A DNA stretch of 39,009 bases from Deltaproteobacteria bacterium (GTDB taxonomy: Bacteria > Desulfobacterota > DSM-4660 > Desulfatiglandales > HGW-15). This document shows, one piece after another, positions 26,163 through 33,538 of this stretch. Where the stretch lies: assembly GCA_020342025.1 (NCBI GenBank), contig CP070840.1, positions 4,117,696-4,156,704 of the forward strand. The letters are read 5' to 3'. The stretch's first letter is position 1; every line of letters starts with the position of its first letter. Both the position numbers and the translations under genes were made by a program. A model generated the notes under the pieces. The model saw only the letters and a list, made by a program, of their open reading frames with translations. It did no database searches and was not told the origin of the DNA.

Positions 26163-26258
26163 AAATGGAGCGGATAAGAGATTGCATGCAAGCCATTTAA
26201 AATATTGGAGGAAGTAATGGACAGCAAAAAAAGAGATCTCTGCTTTACAGATCAGCAG

Positions 26259-26284
26259 TGTCAGTTTTTTTTTCAATCTGTAAA
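26259..26284 (-). promoter_or_regulatory. Enhancer-like element for the 97-residue protein
   Basis: Minus strand: TTTACA-GAT-TGAAAA, then 6 nt, then TGACA. One mismatch from the palindrome. An IHF-like match (11 of 13) lies 79 bp from the centre, at 26189-26201. Confidence 0.75.
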
Positions 26285-26330
26285 AGGATGCCGAGCGACT
26301 TTAAAGAATATCCTCAAGGATGATTTGTAG

Positions 26331-26501
26331 AAAGACCTGCCTGAGGCCATAGAACTTGGGAAAGCCCTGAACTTGCTCCCGTCCCCCGTGATCGTTTACG
26401 TTATCGAAGCAGGGCGCTTTGATGCAGGGATGGGGCGATGACCCGATGTGGAGACGACAGCAGAGGAAGTGGTTCAAAGTATCGTAAAAGAGGTTTGGGG
26501 G
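26331..26501 (+). pseudogene. Remnant of a hydrogenase maturation protease (HyaD/HycI type)
   Basis: One frame reads KDLPEAIELGKALNLLPSPV and IVYVIEAGRFDAGMGR, then an in-frame TGA at 26439, then PDVETTAEEVVQSIVKEVW. This resembles the C-terminal half of hydrogenase maturation proteases, where an LSPEV-like motif stands at the position now holding the stop. The N-terminal half with the metal-binding Asp is missing and a TAG precedes the fragment. It lies between two divergent sigma-54 cassettes. The identification is by eye. Confidence 0.5.
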
Positions 26502-26619
26502 CGAAGGAGGTTACAACGGTCGATGCAAGAACCAGGATTTTCATTTCCTGAAACAGGATGAGATTAAGGCCCGTCACTTGTTCTTGAAACCCTGTGGGGA
26601 GATTTTTCCTGTAGGGTTC

Positions 26620-26645
26620 TTTACAGTCTGTAAAAATGCCCGACA
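26620..26645 (+). promoter_or_regulatory. Enhancer-like palindrome upstream of tandem Usp 1
   Basis: TTTACA-GTC-TGTAAA at 26620-26634, then 6 nt, then CGACA at 26641-26645. The centre at 26627 is 116 bp from the promoter GG at 26743. CAA-CCCC-TTA begins 79 bp after the centre, at 26706. Confidence 0.86.
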
Positions 26646-26741
26646 AGTCATTTTTCCCTTTTACCAAAACGCCCCCTTGGCTTGCAGTTGTTTTATCTGT
26701 GTTTCCAACCCCTTAAAGCAGAAAAAACAAAACCCAGCTTT

Positions 26742-26757
26742 TGGCATACCCGTTGCT
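26742..26757 (+). promoter_or_regulatory. Sigma-54 promoter for tandem Usp 1
   Basis: TGGCATACCCGTTGCT with 10 nt between GG and GC. The transcript would start near 26768, about 54 nt before the ATG. Confidence 0.88.
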
Positions 26758-26821
26758 GTCAATAGCATGCAGAGTATTTGATCGTTTTCTAAAGCGGCGA
26801 AACGAATAGGGAGGATTGGCA

Positions 26822-27721
26822 ATGGTAAAGGGAATTCAGAGAAAGATATTAGTGGCCGTTGACGGATCTGAAGGTGCCTTGGCGGCGGTCAGATATGTCA
26901 GCAAGACACCCTCTTTTGAAGACATGAAGGTGGTTCTTTTTACAGTCTACGGGAAGATACCTGAGTACTACTGGGATCTGGGAAAAGAGGGTTCACCTGC
27001 TTGGAGAATTCCAGAAGTCAAGGCGTGGGAAGTGGGACAAAAAAAAACCAGTCAGGAATATATGGAGAAAGCAAGGAAAATCCTTTGGAGAGCTGGATTT
27101 TCAAAGGAGCGGGTAGAGTTAGAAATACATGAAAGGGAGAGGGGTTTTGCCCGGGATATCCTCAGGGAAGCTAAACGAGAATACAGTGCCGTGGTTGTGG
27201 GAAGAAAAGGAATTAGCCAATTACGGGGGCTTCCCCTCGGGAGTGTATCAACGAAACTCCTTGAGAAAATCAACTTTACGACCCTCGTAGTGGTTGGAAG
27301 GAATCCCCAGCCCGGAGCCGTCCTCTTGGCCTTGGACGGCTCAGAGAACTCTTTGCGCACGGTGGATTATGTGGGAGCCATGTTGGGCGGTTCCCATTTC
27401 GAGGTGGGATTGATCCATGTGGTCAGAGGAGGCAAAGAAGCCTATCTCATGGAAGCCCAAGAAAGAATGGCCGCCGTGTTTGTTAAAGCAAAAAGTCGTT
27501 TAATGAGATCAGGGTTTGAATCAAATCAGATAAACAACAAAATGATCATGAGTGTTGCTAGTCGAGCCTCGGCTATTGTGGAAGAAGCGAAACTGGGCGG
27601 GTATGGGACGATAGTGGTGGGCAGAAGAGGATTATCAAAGGTTCAGGATTTCTTTATGGGACGCGTCAGCAACAAGGTGGTTCAATTGGCTAAAGGAGAG
27701 GCTGTTTGGGTCGTGAGTTGA
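26822..27721 (+). CDS. Tandem universal stress protein (two Usp domains), copy 1
   Basis: 299 residues, two Usp folds. Domain 1 starts RKILVAVDGSEGAL and keeps the ATP signature G-2x-G-9x-GS (GRKGISQLRGLPLGS). Domain 2 starts AVLLALDGSENSL and has GRRGLSKVQDFFMGRVSNK, where the final Ser/Thr is Arg, so nucleotide binding there is doubtful. GGGAGG at 26809-26814 supports the ATG at 26822 rather than the TTG at 26816. It stands behind its own sigma-54 cassette and has a close paralogue at 36538 behind another. Confidence 0.93.
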   Translation: MVKGIQRKILVAVDGSEGALAAVRYVSKTPSFEDMKVVLFTVYGKIPEYYWDLGKEGSPAWRIPEVKAWEVGQKKTSQEYMEKARKILWRAGFSKERVELEIHERERGFARDILREAKREYSAVVVGRKGISQLRGLPLGSVSTKLLEKINFTTLVVVGRNPQPGAVLLALDGSENSLRTVDYVGAMLGGSHFEVGLIHVVRGGKEAYLMEAQERMAAVFVKAKSRLMRSGFESNQINNKMIMSVASRASAIVEEAKLGGYGTIVVGRRGLSKVQDFFMGRVSNKVVQLAKGEAVWVVS

Positions 27722-27892
27722 AATACCCGCGCCATTTGCATTGATGTCTGCAGGGGAACACCTTCCTCACTTCTCTTGGTTGTTCATCGTTTCTAAGGGC
27801 TCCAGCACCCCTAGAGATAGATCTGCATACCCTTTATCTAGCATGGTGAAAGGGGATAAGGGAGAGGAAAAACCAGCAAGGGAGAAACGGAG

Positions 27893-28558
27893 ATGGCCAC
27901 TTTTGGTTTTGCCTACAGAGATAAGAACTACGACGTGGATTCAGAAGGTTTTTTGCTTGACTTTAAGCGTTGGGATGAAAATTTCGCAGAAGGGATGGCA
28001 CCCCAGCTTCAGATCCCCCACCGACTAACGAGGGAACATTGGGATGTTATCTATTTCATCCGTAAGACATTTGAGGAAACGGGCAGATGTCCCTTGATCT
28101 ATGAGAGCTGCAGAATGAACGCCCTGAGGATTAATGAAATGAAAAAACTTTTTCCCACCGGATATTTGAGGGGTGCATGCAAATTAGCCGGGGTCACATA
28201 CAAGGAAAGTTCTTTAGGTGAAGCCTATATGCCCCAGATCATTGAGGACCTTAACATGATCGCTGTTAATAAAATCTACAATGTGGATGTACGCGGATTT
28301 CTTGTGGACCCTGACGATTGGGATGAATACTACGCTGCCCATAGGGCCTGTGATATGAAAATACCCGGGGGAAAGCTGAGCGATATGCACTGGCAGATCA
28401 TAAGATTTCTTCGTGAAAGCTACCAAAAGAATCATAAGGTCCCGACCGTTTACGAGACCTGTGAGGCGAATCAGATGGATATAGGGGAGCTTGAGCAGTT
28501 ATTTCCGGACGGCTATCATCGGGGAGTCGTCAAGATTGCTGGCCTGAGAGTGAGGTAA
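27893..28558 (+). CDS. Tandem DsrC/TusE-like protein lacking the C-terminal cysteine
   Basis: 221 residues made of two DsrC-type folds. Repeat 1: VDSEGFLLDFKRWDENFAEG, LTREHWDVIYFIRK, LFPTGYLRGACKLAG. Repeat 2: VDVRGFLVDPDDWDEYYAA, LSDMHWQIIRFLRES, LFPDGYHRGVVKIAG. DsrC carries sulfur on a penultimate Cys with a second Cys ten residues before it. Here repeat 1 keeps only the second Cys (RGACKLAG) and repeat 2 has Val in its place; neither has the C-terminal Cys. It is therefore unlikely to be a sulfur-trisulfide carrier; a regulatory or scaffold role fits better. GGAG precedes the ATG. The octahaem cytochrome gene follows after 10 bp. Confidence 0.85.
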   Translation: MATFGFAYRDKNYDVDSEGFLLDFKRWDENFAEGMAPQLQIPHRLTREHWDVIYFIRKTFEETGRCPLIYESCRMNALRINEMKKLFPTGYLRGACKLAGVTYKESSLGEAYMPQIIEDLNMIAVNKIYNVDVRGFLVDPDDWDEYYAAHRACDMKIPGGKLSDMHWQIIRFLRESYQKNHKVPTVYETCEANQMDIGELEQLFPDGYHRGVVKIAGLRVR

Positions 28559-28568
28559 AGAACTGGCA

Positions 28569-29243
28569 TTGACCGCAAAAACCAAGAATAAGGCTATTCT
28601 AATCATGGGTTGTGCGGGAATTCTTCTTGGCTTAGCCGGATATGTTTTCCCCAAAAGGGTATCGGATTTGCCTCCACGGATCTATTTTGAAACGGTGGGC
28701 GGCCACGTGCTTTTTACCCATCAGATCCACACGGATCCTTCCCAATTCACGTGCGGAAGCCCTATCAATGTTTCCAAAATGAGTTGTGCCGATTGCCACC
28801 ATGAGATGGTTCAAGCGAACCATGTTTTCCCATGTAAAAAATGCCACCCAGGGGAGGATTATTCAAAGGAGTCTATGCCGCATTCGGAGTTGTTGGCAAT
28901 GCATCCGCCCGGGTGCACTCTCTGCCATAGCCCACGACCTGGAAGAGTGAAACCCTGCGGGACCTGCCATTTGCGAAAGGGAGAACCGAAACCGGTTTCG
29001 TGCGATAAATGCCACTCTGGAGAGGGGTATAGTGCAAAAGATTTCAGCCACGAGGAACTAGAAGAAATGGAGGGGCACTGGTGCACCGAGTGTCATAGTG
29101 TCCGCCGTAAGGCCGATGCGATTCATATGCGTTGTAACCGATGCCACAAAGACTTGGAATGCGGGACCTACATTAAGAAAAAAGAGCCAAGCGATGAGGG
29201 ATTCGCCTGTGCCCTTTGCCATTTGAAATCAGGCTCACTATAG
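28569..29243 (+). CDS. Octahaem c-type cytochrome, upstream of rnf
   Basis: 224 residues. After a basic N-terminus, a hydrophobic segment (AILIMGCAGILLGLAGYVF) acts as signal peptide or anchor, placing the rest in the periplasm. There are eight CxxCH sites: CADCH, CKKCH, CTLCH, CGTCH, CDKCH, CTECH, CNRCH and CALCH. Several extra His residues can serve as sixth ligands, as in class III cytochromes. The likely start is the TTG at 28569; the ATG at 28605 would remove the basic part of the signal. A multihaem cytochrome gene next to rnf is known from Desulfovibrio and Methanosarcina, where it exchanges electrons with the complex. Confidence 0.9.
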   Translation: MTAKTKNKAILIMGCAGILLGLAGYVFPKRVSDLPPRIYFETVGGHVLFTHQIHTDPSQFTCGSPINVSKMSCADCHHEMVQANHVFPCKKCHPGEDYSKESMPHSELLAMHPPGCTLCHSPRPGRVKPCGTCHLRKGEPKPVSCDKCHSGEGYSAKDFSHEELEEMEGHWCTECHSVRRKADAIHMRCNRCHKDLECGTYIKKKEPSDEGFACALCHLKSGSL

Positions 29244-29367
29244 ATGGGGTGAAAATCGGTAAGATTTTGATATTATACCTTTTTTCTGTTGATCGGCGCG
29301 ACTATATGACTGCAGTATCTTATGCGACATGGCAGGTGAAATCAAATGGAAATGAAAAGAGGTTCTT

Positions 29368-30696
29368 ATGTGGAGGCGATTTCTTGGTTTCCTGAGACCA
29401 AAGATCACATTAGAAGGCTGGGATGGTGAGGTAGAGACACTACCTCCCCCAGATTCAGTGACACTTCCCCTCTCACAACCAGATCAAATGCCCTTTAATC
29501 CCATTGTGGAGGTGGGGGACAGGGTAAAGACAGGGCAGTTCATTGCCATGCTGCCCAGCTGCACCGGTGTTCATGCCACTGTAACCGGCAAGGTGAGTTC
29601 CATCGGACCTGGCTATTCACCCCATGGTCAGAAAATTCTCACCATTTCAATTCAGCGAGAGTCCGACGACGAGTTTGAGACGCCGATAATAGTGGAAAAC
29701 CTGGCAAAAGCACCAAGGGATCAACTGATTCAGACGATGGCCGACCTGGGATTTGCATCGCCATGGAAACCGGAGTCCTTGAAGGACAAACTTTCGGAAA
29801 TGGAGCGAATTCCGATTCACACGGTCATCATTCGTGCGGTTGACGAGGAACCGCCGATATCCGTACAGCGACGCTTTCTCAACGAATTTTCCCGTGACTT
29901 TGCGGAATCCGTGGAGGGGCTTCGAAACATTTCCGGGGATGCCCGAATCGTCGTCGCAGTTCCCGAATCAATGGCCGGTCAGGCGCAATCCATTTTGAAG
30001 AATGTGGAGATCTTTCCGGTCGGCAACTCAACCCTGGAGACGAATCCCAGACTATTGATCTATAAAATTACCGGCAAATTTTTCGCCTCAAACGAGCGTC
30101 CTCGCCGGGACGGAATCGCAGTCATTTCAGCAGAAAATTTGGCCTTCGTCGCACGATGTCTTCATAAGGGCAAATCCAGGACCAATAAACTGGTCACCGT
30201 TTCTTCCCCAGATCTGGGTAACCCGGTCACGATTCGGGCTCGGCTGGGTACACCGGTTTCGCATGTTCTAAAAGCGCTGAATGTTAAAGTTGCTGCAGGC
30301 GACCGGATTATTTTCGGTGGTCCCCTGATGGGAGTTGCCCAGCCAGATATGAAAGCCAATGTGGTTTGGGGTGTCAACGGAGTCACCGTGATCAGAGCAT
30401 CCAATGTGGCACCGTTTACTGACGCGCCTTGCATCAATTGCGGCCGGTGTGTAAGGGTGTGTCCTGTCAATATCCAGGTCAATCTGGTGGGCCGTTATGC
30501 AGAGTTTGGTTATTTTGAGAAGGCCGTCATGGGGGGATCCCTATCTTGTGTGGGATGCAGTCTGTGTGCCTATGCATGCCCCTCCCGCAGACCCCTTCTC
30601 CAATATATGATATTTGCGAACAATCAGTATGGGTTACAGGTAGAAGAGGCTCAGGAGTGGGAAGAAGGAGAAGAAGATGGCGCGGGCAGTCTTTAA
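29368..30696 (+). CDS. rnfC: Rnf complex subunit C (divergent)
   Basis: 442 residues, peripheral membrane subunit. The N-terminal barrel-sandwich part (VEVGDRVKTGQFIAM; VHATVTGKVSSI) and the C-terminal pair of [4Fe-4S] motifs (CINCGRCVRVCP; CVGCSLCAYACPSRRPL) are normal. In the central part the usual glycine-rich GLGGAGFPT-type motif is replaced by DLGFASPWKPESL, and the NGAECEPY-type motif by RAVDEEPPIS. These motifs belong to the NADH/FMN-binding region shared with the complex I 51-kDa subunit, so NADH oxidation here is doubtful. An AAGAGG site precedes the ATG. It overlaps rnfD by 20 bp. Confidence 0.92.
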   Translation: MWRRFLGFLRPKITLEGWDGEVETLPPPDSVTLPLSQPDQMPFNPIVEVGDRVKTGQFIAMLPSCTGVHATVTGKVSSIGPGYSPHGQKILTISIQRESDDEFETPIIVENLAKAPRDQLIQTMADLGFASPWKPESLKDKLSEMERIPIHTVIIRAVDEEPPISVQRRFLNEFSRDFAESVEGLRNISGDARIVVAVPESMAGQAQSILKNVEIFPVGNSTLETNPRLLIYKITGKFFASNERPRRDGIAVISAENLAFVARCLHKGKSRTNKLVTVSSPDLGNPVTIRARLGTPVSHVLKALNVKVAAGDRIIFGGPLMGVAQPDMKANVVWGVNGVTVIRASNVAPFTDAPCINCGRCVRVCPVNIQVNLVGRYAEFGYFEKAVMGGSLSCVGCSLCAYACPSRRPLLQYMIFANNQYGLQVEEAQEWEEGEEDGAGSL

Positions 30697-31654
30697 TGTA
30701 GCGGTGGGCCCCCATGTCCACGACGGATCTGGCGCATCGCAAATAATGATCGGGTATCTTTTGGCTCTCATTCCCGCCTCGATCTGGGGTTGTATCCGAT
30801 ACGGTCTGCCGGGTGTCTCCACGCTCCTTGTGGCAGTGGGAAGCGCTGTGGTGTGGGAGTGGATCGCACGGAAGTTAATGAAGAGAAACATAACACTTCA
30901 TGACGGTTCGGCTGTTGTCCAGGGCCTTTTGGTGGGTATGATGCTGCCCGCAAATAGTTCTTGGTGGCTGATCACCGTGGGAACTTTCTTGGCAATTGTT
31001 CTGGGAAAGCAGTTCTTTGGGGGCATCGGTTGTTACCCATTCAATCCGGTTCTGGTCGGGTTTGCAATTTTATCGATTTCCTGGCCGCTTCGAATTTCGT
31101 CTCACTTCACGATGACGGACTGGCATCTGGATGGTTTAGTACTGGAGCCTCTGGTGGCACTCAAGAGCTATGGCCCTCGGGTGATTGATGTCTACCACCC
31201 AAAGGATCTTTTGCTTGGATTCCAAACCGGTGGCGTCGGTACGGGAGCCGTATTGCTTTTGGCCATTGGGGGACTCTATTTGATGGCCAGGGGATTTATA
31301 TCGTGGCGGGTTAGCCTATCCTATTTATTGGGTGTTGCGGTCACGGCTGAACTCTTCCACGTGGCAGATGCCTCGAAGTACGCGGGTCCCCTGTTTCACC
31401 TCCTTGCTGGAATGACTATTTTCGGGGCATTCTTTTTGGCTTCGGACTATACCACTTGCCCTGTGAATCCAACAGCCAGAATAATCTATGGTTTTGGGGC
31501 CGGCATGTTCATTATTCTCGTTCGAAATATTGGCGGTTACCCAGATGGAACCGTTTTTGCCATACTGATTTTGAACATGTTTCATCCCCTACTGGACCGT
31601 ATCCATAAACCGGTGCCAGGGGTGAGGGCGCTCGCGCTGAAGCTCAGGGAGTGA
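30677..31654 (+). CDS. rnfD: Rnf complex subunit D
   Basis: 325 residues with many membrane helices. It is recognised by GGIGCYPFNPVLVGFA and by FLASDYTTCPVNPTARIIYG near the C-terminus. The segment that should carry the covalent-FMN Thr (usually S/T-G/A-A-T before P-L) reads GLVLEPLVALK, with Glu157 at the Thr position, so the flavin site may be absent. AAGGAG precedes the ATG inside the end of rnfC. Confidence 0.92.
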   Translation: MARAVFNVAVGPHVHDGSGASQIMIGYLLALIPASIWGCIRYGLPGVSTLLVAVGSAVVWEWIARKLMKRNITLHDGSAVVQGLLVGMMLPANSSWWLITVGTFLAIVLGKQFFGGIGCYPFNPVLVGFAILSISWPLRISSHFTMTDWHLDGLVLEPLVALKSYGPRVIDVYHPKDLLLGFQTGGVGTGAVLLLAIGGLYLMARGFISWRVSLSYLLGVAVTAELFHVADASKYAGPLFHLLAGMTIFGAFFLASDYTTCPVNPTARIIYGFGAGMFIILVRNIGGYPDGTVFAILILNMFHPLLDRIHKPVPGVRALALKLRE

Positions 31655-31690
31655 GGTGTTGCTTCTCTTTGCAATTAGAGGGTCCTGCAA

Positions 31691-32290
31691 ATGAATGGAA
31701 TAACGAAGATGGTCCTAGTTGCAACAATTATCTGTTCCTTTTCAGCCGCATGGCTTGGGGCATTGAATAAAGGGCTTGAGAAACGCATTCAAAAGCAAGA
31801 GGACTATTTCATACGGGGGCCTTCCATTATGGAATTATTGGAGGGTTGCCCGAATGACCCCCTCACCGATCGAATTACCCTCAAGAAGGAGAAAGATCAT
31901 ATCAGCATTTACCCCTGGGTAGAGGCAGGTAAGGTTCGGAGGGTAGCCCTGGAAGGAACCGGCCGGGGTGGATACGGGGGAGATATTATTGTGATTTCGT
32001 CGGTGGATCTGGAATCCAATCGTATTCGCGGCGTGAGGGTGACCCAACATAAGGAAACACCTGGCGTTGGTACCCGTGCCATGGAACCCTCCTACCTGAA
32101 TCAGTACGTTAAGCTGTCTATAAAAGAGGAGATCAAACTAAAAAAAGAGGGTGGTCAGGTGGATGCCATCACCGGCGCCAGCCTGAGCAGCGCAGCCATT
32201 GCAGATGCTGTTGACCAATCCGTGAAATTCGTGACGGATAACAAGGAGAGGATTATCAAAGCAGTATTGGAAAATAAGGGCATTAAATAG
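31691..32290 (+). CDS. rnfG: Rnf complex subunit G (FMN-binding)
   Basis: 199 residues: one N-terminal membrane helix (MVLVATIICSFSAAWLGAL), then a periplasmic FMN-binding domain. The flavinylation motif is DAITGAS with Ser164 in place of the usual Thr; Ser is a known acceptor in some ApbE targets, so FMN attachment remains likely. It starts 36 bp after rnfD; the ribosome site is weak. Confidence 0.92.
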   Translation: MNGITKMVLVATIICSFSAAWLGALNKGLEKRIQKQEDYFIRGPSIMELLEGCPNDPLTDRITLKKEKDHISIYPWVEAGKVRRVALEGTGRGGYGGDIIVISSVDLESNRIRGVRVTQHKETPGVGTRAMEPSYLNQYVKLSIKEEIKLKKEGGQVDAITGASLSSAAIADAVDQSVKFVTDNKERIIKAVLENKGIK

Positions 32291-32301
32291 AGGGAATCAG
32301 C

Positions 32302-32904
32302 ATGAGGGTGGTCAAAGAGTTTAAGAAAGGTTTTTCCACGGAACTGGCACCTTTCCGGCTTGTCCTGGGACTCTGTCCCACACTGGCAGTTACAACCATA
32401 GCTGAGAACGGACTTGGGATGGGGTTGGCGACAACCTTTGTTCTGACCTGTTCAAATATCATGATCTCTCTGTTGCGCCATATCATTCCCAAGAAGGTAA
32501 GAATCGCATGTTATATCGTTTTGATCGCCACCTTTGTGGTGACGGTTGAGCTGCTGTTACAAGCATTTTTCTATCCGCTCTACCGGCGATTGGGGATTTT
32601 TGTCCCCCTGATTGTGGTTAACTGTATCATTCTGGGCAGGGCTGAAGCCTTTGCATCAAAAAATAGGGTGGGATACTCAGTGGTGGATGGGCTGGGAGTG
32701 GGTCTTGGATTCACCCTGTCGCTTACGTTTCTGGGAGGTCTGCGGGAGGTGCTCGGAATGGGAACGCTCTTTGGCCTGCATGTTATGTGGGAAGGGTTTG
32801 AACCATTCGGCTTCATAGTAAAGGCCCCGGGAGCTTTTGTCACGTTGGGTGTTCTTCTGTTCCTGATGAACGTCATGACATCCCTGAACAGGGGAAGGGC
32901 TTAG
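32302..32904 (+). CDS. rnfE: Rnf complex subunit E
   Basis: A 200-residue integral membrane protein with about six helices, homologous to RnfA in inverted topology. The conserved Cys residues for the shared intramembrane [2Fe-2S] cluster are present in GLCPTLAVTT and VVNCIILGRAEAFASKN. It starts 11 bp after rnfG and ends 11 bp before rnfA. Confidence 0.95.
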   Translation: MRVVKEFKKGFSTELAPFRLVLGLCPTLAVTTIAENGLGMGLATTFVLTCSNIMISLLRHIIPKKVRIACYIVLIATFVVTVELLLQAFFYPLYRRLGIFVPLIVVNCIILGRAEAFASKNRVGYSVVDGLGVGLGFTLSLTFLGGLREVLGMGTLFGLHVMWEGFEPFGFIVKAPGAFVTLGVLLFLMNVMTSLNRGRA

Positions 32905-32915
32905 GAGGTTTATAC

Positions 32916-33488
32916 ATGGAATATTTTGTATTGGTCATCAGTGCCATTCTTGTGAACAACATCCTGCTGGCCCAATATCTGGGGAATTGCCCGTTTCTTG
33001 GCGTGTCTAAACAGATGGATACGGCACTCGGCATGGGGGCTGCTGTTATTTTCACCATCACCTTGGCGTCCATGCTTGCATGGTGCGTACAACGCTGGCT
33101 CCTGGTTCCTTTGGAACTGGAATTTCTTCGAACCATCGCCTTTATTCTGGTGATTGCCTCCCTGGTTCAGTTTGTGGAAATATTCATGAAAAAAATGATG
33201 GATCCCCTCTATCAGGCCTTAGGCATCTTCTTGCCCCTTATAACCACCAACTGCGCAGTCTTGGGCGTAGCAATTATTTGCATTAGGAACGACTATTCCT
33301 ATCTCAAAACAATCCTCTTTTCTTTCTCCTCCGGTGTGGGTTTTGCCTTGGCCCTCGTGCTTTTTGCTGGCTTGAGGGAGAGATTCGCCATATCGAGGAT
33401 CCCCCAGACCCTTCAGGGTACGGCCATCGGGCTTGTGACCGCTGGTCTCATGTCCCTGGCGTTTCTGGGCTTCTTGGGGATGACGTGA
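32916..33488 (+). CDS. rnfA: Rnf complex subunit A
   Basis: A 190-residue integral membrane protein. LLAQYLGNCPFLGVSKQMD and TTNCAVLGVAI carry the conserved Cys ligands that pair with those of RnfE. AGGAGG lies just upstream of the ATG. With RnfE it forms the core through which electrons cross the membrane while ions are moved. Confidence 0.95.
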   Translation: MEYFVLVISAILVNNILLAQYLGNCPFLGVSKQMDTALGMGAAVIFTITLASMLAWCVQRWLLVPLELEFLRTIAFILVIASLVQFVEIFMKKMMDPLYQALGIFLPLITTNCAVLGVAIICIRNDYSYLKTILFSFSSGVGFALALVLFAGLRERFAISRIPQTLQGTAIGLVTAGLMSLAFLGFLGMT

Positions 33489-33538
33489 TCTGAGGTTGCC
33501 AAGACGAGGGATCGACCCTTAAGCAAAGGACTGTTGTA

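Noticed and set aside
26244..26255. Extra TTTACA half-site next to the minus-strand enhancer element
   Set aside because: The second half of the palindrome and the YGACA block are absent.
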